From: Palsa-1150 sp964531095
GTDB lineage: Bacteria; Myxococcota_A; Polyangia; Polyangiales; Polyangiaceae
Assembly: GCA_964531095.1 (NCBI GenBank)
Contig: CAZHED010000008.1
Coordinates: 1-64,000, forward strand
DNA length: 64,000 bases
Direction of reading: 5' to 3'
In this document: positions 33,278 through 42,370 of the stretch, piece by piece
Layout of the letters: each line of letters starts with the position of its first letter
Numbering within the stretch: the stretch's first letter is position 1
Notes under the pieces: model-generated
What the model saw: only the letters and a program-made list of their open reading frames with translations
Told to the model about the DNA's origin: nothing
Databases searched by the model: none
Position numbers and translations under genes: made by a program

Positions 33278-34162
33278 CTACCCTTTCCGTTTGGCCTCTT
33301 CCCAATACCGATCGAGCACCTCGAGCGGGATGTGCCTTTCCCCGCCGCCCGCATCGCCCCAGCCGCCGTGCTCCTCGCGCGCCCGTCGTTCGACGTGTGC
33401 GAAGCGCGTCGTGAATTTGTCGATCGTGCGACGCAGGGCGCCCTCCGCGTCCACGCTGAGATGCCGCGCCAGGTTGACGAGCGCGAAGAGAACGTCCCCC
33501 ATCTCTTCCTCGACGTCGTCCTGCTTTCCGAGCTCGATCGCCTCGTCGAGCTCGCCCAACTCCTCCGCCACTTTCGCTCTGGATCCAGACCGGTCCTGCC
33601 AGTCGAACCCGACCCGCGACACTTTTTCGCCGATGCGCTGCGCGCGCGTCAGGGCCGGCATGCTGCGCGGCACCCCGGCGAGAATGCCGCGCTCTCCCTT
33701 CTCGCGGGCCTTGAGCTTCTCCCAATTGCGAAGCACCTCATCCGCGTCGCGCGCCTCCACATCGCCGAACACGTGCGGGTGCCGGTTGACGAGCTTGTCG
33801 ACGATTCCCGCGACGACGTCATCGATGCCGAAGGCCGCTTCGCAGCGCGCGAGCTCGGCTTGAAAGACGACCTGAAGGAGCAAGTCGCCGAGCTCCTCGC
33901 GCAGCGCCGTACGATCGCCCGAGTCGATCGCGTCGATCACTTCGCACGCCTCCTCAAGCACGTACTTTCGGAGCGTCTCGAAGGATTGCTCCCTGTCCCA
34001 CGGGCAGCCGTCGGGGGCGAGCAGCCGGCGCATCACTCCCACGAGGCGGACGATCGTCGCCCCGTCTTGGTTCGCGACAGGAGGCACCGGGCGCGGCGTG
34101 TCCTCGTCGAACGCTACCGGCGCTCCATGTGGCTCGCCTTTGTCACGGTTTCCTTCAGCCAT
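33278..34162 (-). CDS. mazG: nucleoside triphosphate pyrophosphohydrolase MazG
   Basis: This 294-residue protein has two MazG domains with the acidic helices EEACEVIDAID, EELGDLLLQVVFQ and EEMGDVLFALVNLARH, and the family opening LVGVMRRLLAPDGCPWDREQSFETL. MazG hydrolyses NTPs to NMP and pyrophosphate and limits misuse of aberrant nucleotides and ppGpp signalling. The ATG at 34162 is 31 bp from the divergent permease start. It is the first gene of the operon leading through rlmN to lgt, with a 44-bp gap to rlmN. Confidence 0.95.
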   Translation of the reverse strand: MAEGNRDKGEPHGAPVAFDEDTPRPVPPVANQDGATIVRLVGVMRRLLAPDGCPWDREQSFETLRKYVLEEACEVIDAIDSGDRTALREELGDLLLQVVFQAELARCEAAFGIDDVVAGIVDKLVNRHPHVFGDVEARDADEVLRNWEKLKAREKGERGILAGVPRSMPALTRAQRIGEKVSRVGFDWQDRSGSRAKVAEELGELDEAIELGKQDDVEEEMGDVLFALVNLARHLSVDAEGALRRTIDKFTTRFAHVERRAREEHGGWGDAGGGERHIPLEVLDRYWEEAKRKG

Positions 34163-34193
34163 CCGTCACGGCAGGCTACATTGACTCGGGCGA

Positions 34194-35303
34194 ATGTCGA
34201 CCGCCGCTCCTCCACCATCGGCGCCGATGGGCACCACCCCCGTTTTTCGCCGCGGCGTGGTCCTGGCCATGGTCACCGGCGTCGCCGCGTTCGGGTACGT
34301 GCTCCGCGGCGTCCTCGTTCCGCTATTCTTCGCGTTCTTGCTGGCCTACGCGCTCGACCCGTTCGTCGACTGGCTCGAGTCGCGCAAGATCCCCCGCACA
34401 TTGGCCGCTCCGATCGTCATGCTCGCGATCGCCGGCCTGTTCGCGCTGGTGCTGGTGTTTGCGATACCGATGTTCTTCGACGAGCTCCAAGCCGCGGCGA
34501 CGGAAATGCCCGGGCAGTTCAAGGGGCTGGAGCAGCGGGTGGAGCCGTGGCTGTGGCAGACCTTCCACTTCAGGCCCCCCCACACGATGGGTGAGCTGGG
34601 CACGCAAGTGCGCGACAAGCTTCAGGCGCAGTTTCCGGACCTGGTGACCGCGGCCAGCGTCGCTCTCTTCGGGACCCTGAGCTACCTCGCCGTCGGGCTC
34701 AGCGCGCTCATCGTCCCGGTTTTCGCGCTGTACTTGCTCATCGACTTCGACCGCATCGTCAAACGCACGGGCCAGCTCGTACCGTGCCGGTGGTATCCGC
34801 AGGCGGCCGACGTCGCCCGGCAAATCCACCGTACCCTGGGTGGGTACGTGCGCGGGCAGCTCACGGCGAACATCGTTTTGGGAGCGCTCTACGCGAGCGG
34901 CCTGCGATTCGTCGATATTCGCCTGGCGGTTCCGATCGGGGTGCTCACGGGAATGCTCGCGTTCGTACCGTACATCGGCTTCGGCTGCGGGCTCTTGCTT
35001 GCCACCGCCATGGCGGCGCTCGACTGGCAGGGACCCGGGCGGCTCCTCGCCGTGGTCGCGGTCATGCTGATCGTGCAGATCGTCGACGGTCTTGTGGTCA
35101 CTCCGCGCATCGTCGGCCGCTCGGTCGGGCTCGCGCCGCTCGAGGTGCTCCTGACGATGATGGCCGCGGGAACGCTGTTCGGCTTCTTGGGGGTTCTGCT
35201 CGCGGTGCCGCTCGGCGCCGTGGTGAAGATCCTCGTCCACCGGGCGGTCAAGGCCTACCTGGCTTCGGACTTCTACGCCCGCCCCACACGCGAGGCGGGG
35301 TGA
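34194..35303 (+). CDS. AI-2E family (PerM-like) permease
   Basis: This 369-residue protein has about eight membrane segments and family landmarks: LVPLFFAFLLAYALDPFVDWLE at the N-terminus, a periplasmic coiled region (about 95-160), then VPVFALYLLIDFDRI, GYVRGQLTANIVLGALYASGL, PIGVLTGMLAFVPYIGFG and LVVTPRIVGRSVGLAPLEVL. Members export small molecules or ions; the quorum-signal name is historical. It is divergent from mazG with 31 bp between starts and is followed 12 bp later by an enoyl-CoA hydratase gene, so the two may be co-transcribed. Confidence 0.88.
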   Translation: MSTAAPPPSAPMGTTPVFRRGVVLAMVTGVAAFGYVLRGVLVPLFFAFLLAYALDPFVDWLESRKIPRTLAAPIVMLAIAGLFALVLVFAIPMFFDELQAAATEMPGQFKGLEQRVEPWLWQTFHFRPPHTMGELGTQVRDKLQAQFPDLVTAASVALFGTLSYLAVGLSALIVPVFALYLLIDFDRIVKRTGQLVPCRWYPQAADVARQIHRTLGGYVRGQLTANIVLGALYASGLRFVDIRLAVPIGVLTGMLAFVPYIGFGCGLLLATAMAALDWQGPGRLLAVVAVMLIVQIVDGLVVTPRIVGRSVGLAPLEVLLTMMAAGTLFGFLGVLLAVPLGAVVKILVHRAVKAYLASDFYARPTREAG

Positions 35304-35314
35304 GGGAGGGGGGC

Positions 35315-36097
35315 ATGGGCGAAGCCGTTCTGCTCGAGACGATCGGCGCCACGCGCGTGGTCACCATTGACCGCCCCCAGTCGCGCAATGCGCTGACGCG
35401 CCCCGTCCTCCGTGAGATGGCCGATGCACTGAGCTCGGCGTCGGGGGACACGGCGGTTCGCTGCATCGTCATTGCCGGAGCCGGCGAGCATTTCTGCGCG
35501 GGAGCCGACCTGCGGCAGAACATCGCAGACGACCCCCAGATGATGGACCACTTGGACGGCTACTTGGACGATTTTCACGGGCTGATTAAGGCCGTCGTTC
35601 GTAGCGCGAAGCCAACGGTGGCCATGATGGACGGCGCCGCTGTGGGCTTCGGCGCAGACCTGGCATTCGCTTGCGACTTGCGGGTCGCGTCCACGCGTGC
35701 TTATGCGCAAGAGAAGTTCGTCCATATCGGCCTCATGCCCGACGGGGGTGGCACGTTTTGGCTTCCCAGGCTACTGGGAACGGCGCGTGCGATGCACATG
35801 ATCCTGCTCGCAGAAAAGGTCACGGCATCGGAGCTGCATCGACTGGGGGTCGTCGCAAGAGTCGTCGAGCCCGACGCCTTGCGCGACGCAACGCTGGGGG
35901 TCGCGCGGCAGATCGAAGCCGGGCCGCCGCTCGCGTACGCGGCCATCAAGCGAGCGATGTACGCCAGTTGGGGCAGCATCGAAGACGCGCTCCGGCGGGA
36001 GCGGGAGGAGCAGCTCAAGCTGTTGCATAGCGCCGACTTCATGGAGGGCGTGGCGGCCTGGACGCAGAAGCGCGAGCCGCGATTCGAGGGGAGATAG
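35315..36097 (+). CDS. enoyl-CoA hydratase/isomerase family protein
   Basis: This 260-residue crotonase-fold protein starts MGEAVLLETIGATRVVTIDRPQSRNAL. It contains the oxyanion-hole segment HFCAGADLRQ and MDGAAVGFGADLAFACDLRV, then FVHIGLMPDGGGTFWLPRLLG. The usual catalytic glutamates are replaced: Asp/Ala in GFGADLAF where many hydratases have Glu, and Asp in LMPDGGGT. This suggests isomerase or another crotonase activity instead of simple hydration. GGGAGGGGGGC precedes the ATG at 35315 by 1 to 11 nt. It follows the permease by 12 bp. Confidence 0.86.
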   Translation: MGEAVLLETIGATRVVTIDRPQSRNALTRPVLREMADALSSASGDTAVRCIVIAGAGEHFCAGADLRQNIADDPQMMDHLDGYLDDFHGLIKAVVRSAKPTVAMMDGAAVGFGADLAFACDLRVASTRAYAQEKFVHIGLMPDGGGTFWLPRLLGTARAMHMILLAEKVTASELHRLGVVARVVEPDALRDATLGVARQIEAGPPLAYAAIKRAMYASWGSIEDALRREREEQLKLLHSADFMEGVAAWTQKREPRFEGR

Positions 36098-36138
36098 CCT
36101 CGACGCGCGGCCAGCCGCGAAGGCGACCGCGAACGTCT

Positions 36139-36171
36139 GGACCGCGATCGAGAGCGAATTGGAGGCGGTCC
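36139..36171. terminator. hairpin in the convergent gap
   Basis: GGACCGC (36139-36145) and GCGGTCC (36165-36171) are a perfect 7-bp inverted repeat with a 19-nt loop. It lies in the 159-bp gap between the hydratase stop and the stop of the RND pump gene. No T-tract follows, so function as a terminator is uncertain. Confidence 0.3.
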
Positions 36172-36256
36172 GCATCCTTCGGGGTGCCCGCGGGACGGTG
36201 CTCGCGCGGCGATGCGCGGATAGGCCGAGAGCCGCACGGCGCGCAGCTCGCGCTGG

Positions 36257-39200
36257 TCAAGGCCCTCGCTCGAGCCAACGGTGTGCGACGAGCAAGATCG
36301 GCGGTTGGAGCACGCGAGCGACGACAGCGAGGATGAGGCACCCTCCGATGACCACGATCGCGAGCGGCCTTTGCGTCTGCGAGCCGATACCGGTCGAGAT
36401 CGCGGCCGGCAAGAGGCCGGTCGAGACGAAAGTGGTCATCAGCACGGGTCGCAGCCGTTTGATCGCAGCCTCCTGCGCCGCGTCCTCGACGCTGAGCCCC
36501 TCGGTCTGACGCAGACGCCTAAAGTAGGTCACGACGAGGATCGCGTCTTGCGTGGCGATGCCGAAGATCGAGATGAAGCCCATAGCGGCGGACACCGAGA
36601 AGTGCACGCCGGTGACGAAGAGCGCCAGGAGTCCCCCGGCACAAGCCACTGGAATGTTCGCAAATACGATCAGGGTGTCCAGCCAGTGTCGGGTGGCGCC
36701 ATAGACCAGAAAGGCGATGAGAACCAAGGTCAACGGCACGACGACCGCGAGGCGCTGGAGTGCCTCCTGCAGTTGATTGATCTCGCCGCCCCACTCGAGG
36801 TGGGTGTCATAGGGCAGTTTGACCTGGGCGAAGACTGCCTTCTGAGCCTCGGCGATCGTGCTGCCGAGGTCTCGCCCGCGCACCGAGAACTTCACCGGCG
36901 CGTAGCGCTGCCCGTCCTCGCGATAAACCACGCTCGGACCGTCCTCGACGCGAATGTCCGAAATCTGGCCGATCGGAATCGTCTCGCCGTCCAGCGCGGT
37001 CACCGTGATCTCCCGGATGGCCTCGAGTCCCGATCGGTAGGGCGCCATCCAGCGGACGACGAGGTCGAACCGCTTTTCTCCCTCGTAGACCTGCGTAACG
37101 GCTTGTCCGCCGATGGCCGCCTGGACCACTGCTTCGACGTCGCCGGTGTTGAGGCCGTACCGCGCGCACGCGCGCCGGTCCGGGGTGATCTTCACGATGG
37201 GCTGGCCCATCGAATTGAACGCGCCGAGGTCTTGAATCCCGCGCACCGAAGAGAGTGTCTCCAGAATGCGTTGGGCGTGCTCCTCGTTGTCCTTGATCTC
37301 CGGCCCAAACACCTTGATCGAATTCTCGCCTTTGACCCCACTGACCGCCTCTTCGACGTTGTCGCTGATCATCTGCGAAAAGTTGAAGACGACGTCCGGA
37401 AACGCCTGCGAGAGCTCGTGGGAAAGCTCTTCGGTCAGCTTCTCCTTGGTCATGCCCCTGGGCCACTCCCCGAATGGCTTGAGGGGCGCGAAGAGCTCGA
37501 TGTTCTGAAAGCCGGCGACGTCAGTCCCGTCGTCCGGTCTCCCCAGCTGCGAAACGACCGTGATGACCTCGGGTGTCTTTCGCTGCTCTTCGGTGCAAGG
37601 CTGGGGCGCGGGCGGGCACCCGCGCAAGATGGATCGCATCAGGCCCACGTATTTGGATGACTGCTCCAGGGAAATCGACGTGGGCAGCGTCGCCCGGATC
37701 CAGAAGTTACCCTCCTCGAGCTTGGGCATGAACTCGCTGCCGAGAAATGGGAACGTCGACAAACCTGCCACAACTGCAATCGTGCCTATGGCGATCGCCT
37801 TGCCTGGATTGGCCAGTGTCCAGCGAAAGAGCGGCTTGTACAGCCGATACATGAACCGCATCACGAACGGATCTTTCTCGGCCGTCTGGACTGAAATGAA
37901 CTTCGAGGCGAGCACCGGTGTCAACGTCAGCGCCATGGTCATGGCGCCACCGATGGCAAAAGCGTAGGTCGTCGCGAGCGGCGTAAAGATGACGCCCGCC
38001 ACGCCTGTCATCGTGAATAGCGGAATGAACGCTGCCGCAATGATCGTCGCCGCAAACGTCATCGGAGTCGCCACCTCCCGCGCCGCGCCGAGAATGCGCT
38101 CGGACATGACGTTTCCTTTTCCGTGCGGACCGAGGTGTCGAAAAATGTTTTCCATCATGATGACGGTCGAGTCCACAACGATGCCGAAGTCGATCGCTCC
38201 CAAGGAGATAAGGTTGGCGCTCGTTCCCGTCGCGACCATCCCACTGAACGCGACGAGAAGCGCTATGGGAATGTTCACCGCGGTGATCAGCGCGGCGCGA
38301 GCGTGACCGAGAAACAGGAAGAGCACGATTGAGACGAGCGTCATCCCCACGGCCAGGTTTTCGAACACCGTGTGCGTCGTCAGGGCAACCAGGCTTCCAC
38401 GATCGTAGTAGGTCTCGATCGTCACGCCCGGCGGCAGCACATTGTTGTTTCTGATTAGATCGACGCGCTGGTGGATTCCCTTCAGCGTCGTGACGGTCTC
38501 TCCTCCGTAACGCATCAGCACCACGCCTTGAACGATGTCGTCGTCTTGGTCCTGGCCGACAATCCCGAGCCGAGGCGCGGAGCCGACTTCGGCGATCGCG
38601 ATGTCTTTGACCCGAACGGGAACACCGCCATGCTCACTGATAACGACGTCTTCGATGTCGTGTACGTCCTTGATGAGCCCCACGCCCCGCACGGCGTATG
38701 CCTGCTCGCCCATGACGAGTCGTTGGCCGCCGACGTTCACGTTGGCTGTCTGGATGCTGTGAAATAGCTGGTCGAGCTGCACACGGTGTGCTCGCATCCG
38801 ATACGGGTCCACGTCGACGTGATACTGCTTCGACTCTCCGCCGAAGCTGACCACGTCGATGACGCCCGGAACCTGTTTGAACTGTCGCTCGAGGATCCAG
38901 TCCTCGACTGTCTTGAGGTCGCGTACGGAGTAACCCTTGCCGACGACCCGGTACCGAAATACTTCGCCGATGGCGTTCCACGGCGAAAGACTCGGCTGCA
39001 GCGCAGCCGGCAACTGAACGAACTGTATGCGGTTGACTACTTCTTGCCGTGCCTCCCGATAGCCGATGGCCCATGTGAAGTAGCACTTGATGTCGCTCAG
39101 ACCGAACAGCGACTGCGACCGAATGTGGTCGAGGCCCGGCATCCCCGCGAAGCCAATTTCGAGAGGCACCGTGACGTAGCGCTCGACTTCCTCCGCGCTC

Positions 39201-39367
39201 CAGCCTTCCGGCTGTGTCACGATCTCGACCATCGGAGGTACCGGGTTCGGATACGCCTCGATGTTCAGTCGGCCGTAAGCAAAAAGTCCTGCGATGACGA
39301 CGAGTGCGGCCGTGGCGAGGATGATGAACGGGACACGCACCGCGAATGCGACGAGCCGCTGGATCAT
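36257..39367 (-). CDS. CzcA/CusA-type heavy-metal RND efflux pump
   Basis: This 1036-residue protein has the twelve-helix RND layout with two large periplasmic loops and the heavy-metal-efflux signature AIDFGIVVDSTVIMMENIF in helix 4. GLDHIRSQSLFGLSDIKCYF and the YGATRHWLDTLIVFANIP segments are also typical. It would use the proton gradient to drive metal or solute export, normally with a periplasmic adaptor and an outer-membrane channel. Neither is encoded nearby in this window. The ATG at 39367 follows AGGAG by 7 nt. By eye the gene is less GC-rich than its neighbours, which may reflect transfer. The substrate cannot be told. Confidence 0.92.
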   Translation of the reverse strand: MIQRLVAFAVRVPFIILATAALVVIAGLFAYGRLNIEAYPNPVPPMVEIVTQPEGWSAEEVERYVTVPLEIGFAGMPGLDHIRSQSLFGLSDIKCYFTWAIGYREARQEVVNRIQFVQLPAALQPSLSPWNAIGEVFRYRVVGKGYSVRDLKTVEDWILERQFKQVPGVIDVVSFGGESKQYHVDVDPYRMRAHRVQLDQLFHSIQTANVNVGGQRLVMGEQAYAVRGVGLIKDVHDIEDVVISEHGGVPVRVKDIAIAEVGSAPRLGIVGQDQDDDIVQGVVLMRYGGETVTTLKGIHQRVDLIRNNNVLPPGVTIETYYDRGSLVALTTHTVFENLAVGMTLVSIVLFLFLGHARAALITAVNIPIALLVAFSGMVATGTSANLISLGAIDFGIVVDSTVIMMENIFRHLGPHGKGNVMSERILGAAREVATPMTFAATIIAAAFIPLFTMTGVAGVIFTPLATTYAFAIGGAMTMALTLTPVLASKFISVQTAEKDPFVMRFMYRLYKPLFRWTLANPGKAIAIGTIAVVAGLSTFPFLGSEFMPKLEEGNFWIRATLPTSISLEQSSKYVGLMRSILRGCPPAPQPCTEEQRKTPEVITVVSQLGRPDDGTDVAGFQNIELFAPLKPFGEWPRGMTKEKLTEELSHELSQAFPDVVFNFSQMISDNVEEAVSGVKGENSIKVFGPEIKDNEEHAQRILETLSSVRGIQDLGAFNSMGQPIVKITPDRRACARYGLNTGDVEAVVQAAIGGQAVTQVYEGEKRFDLVVRWMAPYRSGLEAIREITVTALDGETIPIGQISDIRVEDGPSVVYREDGQRYAPVKFSVRGRDLGSTIAEAQKAVFAQVKLPYDTHLEWGGEINQLQEALQRLAVVVPLTLVLIAFLVYGATRHWLDTLIVFANIPVACAGGLLALFVTGVHFSVSAAMGFISIFGIATQDAILVVTYFRRLRQTEGLSVEDAAQEAAIKRLRPVLMTTFVSTGLLPAAISTGIGSQTQRPLAIVVIGGCLILAVVARVLQPPILLVAHRWLERGP

Positions 39368-39869
39368 TGAAGACTCCTGGCCCGCCTCGTGGAGGGCAAT
39401 TTACGGGTGCACCGCAATGGGCCCGTGAGCCGAACCGCAGTGGGCAGCATGCCCGCGAGGCTCAAGGGTGTCCGAGCGGTCTCGCGGCGCGACATACGAG
39501 GCGAGCGCTCCCAAAAGCACGAGTACGAAGACGAAGGCTACGCTGGCCCCTCGTTCGTCGTCTCGAGAGGGGTAGCAGGCGAGTCTCGGTAAGGGTCTTG
39601 CACGGCCGCTGGTCCGCGGCTGACGGTACAACGTTGACGGTCGTCACGTCGACACGAAGTTCGTGTGGTCATCGCGTATGGATGTTCCGTTTATGGTCCC
39701 CCCCTCCCCACGCGGGCATCAGGGCGTCTCGGCCCCTCGCCCACCTCGCGCTCGTCGGTAGGGCGTCCCCACCGCGCGAGCGCCGCGATCGCATGTTGAT
39801 TCGACACCGCCGCCTCCAGCGGGAAAGGGGCCGGCGCTGCGGGTGCAAGGGGGCACGATGCGCCGACTC
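39368..39869. other. 502-bp region without a clear gene
   Basis: This stretch lies upstream of the RND pump start and downstream of the FGE-fold lipoprotein stop. Its right part contains long GC-rich runs with no persuasive open frame. The left part holds AGGAG 7 nt before the pump start and a possible tiny membrane protein (39401-39631). No promoter motif could be fixed with confidence. Confidence 0.5.
39401..39631 (-). CDS. possible small membrane protein upstream of the RND pump
   Basis: A 76-residue frame ends 33 bp before the pump start. It contains a hydrophobic segment SVAFVFVLVLLGALASYVA followed by a polar tail ending HCGSAHGPIAVHP. The only start is a TTG far from any Shine-Dalgarno. 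The segment has the look of a real membrane helix, but the rest is composition-driven. It may be a chance frame. Confidence 0.25.
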   Translation of the reverse strand: MYRQPRTSGRARPLPRLACYPSRDDERGASVAFVFVLVLLGALASYVAPRDRSDTLEPRGHAAHCGSAHGPIAVHP

Positions 39870-41000
39870 TCACGATGCCTTTCGCGCGCAGCGGAAGCCG
39901 ACGTTGATGGCGCGGCTCGCCGGAACGCTGCGGTCACGAAACGAAGGGACCATCGCCGACGCGTAATTCCCGAAGTCTCCGCCGCGGATCGCCCGCGTGG
40001 AACCTGCCGTAACGTTGGCGCAATCGGCGCAGTCGCCATAAGGCGCATAAAAGTCCAGGTTCCATTCCCACAACTCGCCTGCCAGATCGAGCTGGCCCCA
40101 CACTCCCGCTCCGAGCATCGCGGTTCCTACCGGCGCGATGTCCGTTGCATCGGCCGTGTAGTTGCCGCCGTAGATCGCATATTGGTTGCTTCCCGCCGGA
40201 TCGGTCGCCCCCCAAGGGTACTCGAGCTGCTGACTGCCGCCCGCCGCCGCGTACTCCCATTCCGCCTCGCTCGGGAGAAACCCGCCGTCCCAGATGCAAA
40301 ACGCATACGCCTCCCACCAGTTGACGCAGTTGATTGGCAGGTTCTCGCGCGTCCAGACTGACGGCGTCCACGTCGACGAAACGCCGCCGCATGCCAGATT
40401 GGCGTCAGTCGGAGCGATGTTGCCCTCGTCCGCCTCCACCCACCCGGGCTCGTACCCCCCCGCCGTCGCATTCAGACCCGTGCCCCCGTTCAGGTGCGCG
40501 TGCTTGCCGGAGCCCGGAGGTGGCGCGTACCCTGCTCCCCCGTTCCAGGCCGCCACGAACTGACGGAAGCGCCCCACGGTCACCAAGTATTTGTCGAGGC
40601 GGAACGTGCCGACCGTGGCCGGATCGGCAAGACCCGTCGCTCCAGTCCCGTCGTTCGTGTACGTGCGGTCAAACGTCCCACCGGTCACCGTCAGGCTGGC
40701 GGAGCATGGCTCGCCGGCGACCCCGCAATTGGTCAGCCCGTTGTCCAGCATGGGGCCGCCCGGGCCGTCGTCGCTCGTCGAGCCGCCAGAATCGGAGCCC
40801 GAACCGCTGCCCCCCTCGCTGCCGCCACCCCCAGTGCCCGAGCCACCGCGGCTCGATCTTTTCGCGCTCGAACCGTCACCGTCGGAACCGCTCGATCCCG
40901 AGCTGGGGGGCCCGGAGTCACCGCTCGAGCCGCTGCCGCTCCCGCAAGCGGTGGCGAGCATCGTGGAAGCGAGGGTGAGGAGAAGACCAACCGGCCGCAT
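39870..41000 (-). CDS. formylglycine-generating-enzyme-fold (SUMF1-like) lipoprotein
   Basis: This 376-residue protein starts MRPVGLLLTLASTMLATAC with lipid site Cys19. A Ser/Gly/Asp-rich linker of about 65 residues follows, then the FGE-sulfatase domain: FRLDKYLVTVGRFRQFVAAW, LPINCVNWWEAYAFCIWDGGFLPSEAEWEYAA, LAGELWEWNLDF, TRAIRGGDFG and NVGFRCARKA. Myxobacteria encode many such surface proteins. The true FGE enzyme activates sulfatases by oxidising a cysteine; lipoprotein members like this are often non-catalytic binding proteins. Whether it has any activity is unknown. It is divergent from the next gene by about 270 bp. Confidence 0.87.
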   Translation of the reverse strand: MRPVGLLLTLASTMLATACGSGSGSSGDSGPPSSGSSGSDGDGSSAKRSSRGGSGTGGGGSEGGSGSGSDSGGSTSDDGPGGPMLDNGLTNCGVAGEPCSASLTVTGGTFDRTYTNDGTGATGLADPATVGTFRLDKYLVTVGRFRQFVAAWNGGAGYAPPPGSGKHAHLNGGTGLNATAGGYEPGWVEADEGNIAPTDANLACGGVSSTWTPSVWTRENLPINCVNWWEAYAFCIWDGGFLPSEAEWEYAAAGGSQQLEYPWGATDPAGSNQYAIYGGNYTADATDIAPVGTAMLGAGVWGQLDLAGELWEWNLDFYAPYGDCADCANVTAGSTRAIRGGDFGNYASAMVPSFRDRSVPASRAINVGFRCARKAS

Positions 41001-41273
41001 CGTTCCGAACGCCCTCCCGCCAGCACTCCGGCAACCACCCGGAGACCCGGTTGCGCTATTGCTCTGAATCCGCGACCCCTACATTACCACCCGAGAGGGG
41101 CACGCGTCTCGTCGTTGCGCATGGCATCCTTGGATTCGATTTGTGCCGCCCACGGAGAAGCCGTCGTGCAGTTCGGTGCTCGTCTTCGACGTGGAGATGG
41201 TTTTCGCCCTGAGATACTTCCAACGGCATGAGCGCCAAAGAGCCGGCGCCCGCTCCCCAACTGCCCTTTGCCC

Positions 41274-41789
41274 ATGACCTTTCGAAGTCGACTGTCCCTG
41301 GACACTACGTATCGCACGGCGACGCTGCTCCTGAGCGGGGTCGTCGTCGTGGGCTTCGTGGGAGCTGTCCGGGCGGGCGCAGCGGTCGGCATCGGTGCGC
41401 TCGCCCTCGTCGGCTGCGTCCTCGTGGTCGCATGGGCGATGGCGCCGCGCGAAGCCGTGGTCGAAAACGACGAGCTCCGCATCGAGCGGCGAGCGTGGCG
41501 TTCGCAGCGCATTGCGCTCTCCGAAGTGGAAAGCGCGGATCCTCTGTCGACCATCGGAAGGGCCGTGCGCGTCTTCGGCGTCGGCGGCTTCTTCAGCAAC
41601 TACGGACTGTTCTCGAGCAAGGCGATTGGCCGGTTCATGCTGTTCGCCACGCGCAGGGGACAGGCGGTGATCGTCCGGAGGACGAACGGGGCGCTGCCGA
41701 TCGTCATCACGCCCGACGACATACAAGGAACCATCGACGCCATTGGAGTCCTGGGTCCGGCCCGCACCGATTCGTCGCTTATCCGGTAG
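41274..41789 (+). CDS. membrane protein with a bacterial PH-like domain
   Basis: This 171-residue protein starts MTFRSRLSLDTTYRTATLLL and has two hydrophobic segments (about 18-32 and 38-58) followed by a soluble region (VVENDELRIERRAWRSQRIALSEVESADPL ... VIVRRTNGALPIVITPDD). That layout matches bacterial PH (bPH) domain proteins, where membrane segments precede a pleckstrin-homology-like sheet. The function is unknown in most members. An ATG at 41274 is used; a TTG two codons upstream exists. It is followed by a VOC protein gene after 90 bp. Confidence 0.72.
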   Translation: MTFRSRLSLDTTYRTATLLLSGVVVVGFVGAVRAGAAVGIGALALVGCVLVVAWAMAPREAVVENDELRIERRAWRSQRIALSEVESADPLSTIGRAVRVFGVGGFFSNYGLFSSKAIGRFMLFATRRGQAVIVRRTNGALPIVITPDDIQGTIDAIGVLGPARTDSSLIR

Positions 41790-41879
41790 ACGCTCGTCGC
41801 GTTGCGGGGCTCGGATCAGCCGCTGTGAGGTGCCCCCTGACGTGCAACGAGCAGGGCCCTGATGTAATTTTGCGGCGTC

Positions 41880-42230
41880 ATGATCCACGGAGCCCACGTC
41901 ATCATCCACAGCAAGGACGCCGAGGCGGACCGCGCGTTCTTCCGCGACGTGCTCAAGTATCCCTTCGCGGACGCCGGGCACGGGTGGCTGATCCTCGCCC
42001 TGCCTCCCGCAGAGATCGCGGTGCACCCGTCCGATGAAAACGACGTGCACGAGGTCTACCTCATGTGCGACGACTTTTGCGTGCTCATTGACGAGATGAA
42101 GAAACAGCGCATCGAGTGCTCGCCGGTCGAGGAGCAACGCTGGGGCTCGATCACGCGAGTGACGCTGCCCGGCGGGGGAAAGCTCGGCGTCTATCAGCCG
42201 AAGCATCCGTCGGCGATCACCGCGCAGTGA
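41880..42230 (+). CDS. glyoxalase/bleomycin-resistance (VOC) family protein
   Basis: This 116-residue protein has one VOC unit: MIHGAHVIIHSKDAEADRAFFRDVL, then GWLILALPPAEIAVHP and a second half VYLMCDDFCVLIDEMKKQ ... ITRVTLPGGGKLGVYQPKHP. Candidate metal ligands are His and Glu at the strand ends (for example HEVYLMC). The reaction is unknown; members include dioxygenases, glyoxalases and antibiotic-binding proteins. It lies alone between the PH protein gene and the convergent disulfide oxidoreductase gene. Confidence 0.83.
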   Translation: MIHGAHVIIHSKDAEADRAFFRDVLKYPFADAGHGWLILALPPAEIAVHPSDENDVHEVYLMCDDFCVLIDEMKKQRIECSPVEEQRWGSITRVTLPGGGKLGVYQPKHPSAITAQ

Positions 42231-42370
42231 CCAACTCGTTGCGGGGCAGGTGATCGGCGTTCTACCGCATGCACTTGGCACCCGCCTGACCCCCGACCCA
42301 ACCGTGATGGGCATCCTCCGCGTCGAGGCCCCGGATCACGGCGAGATGCACCCCGAAGCCGAAATGCGAG

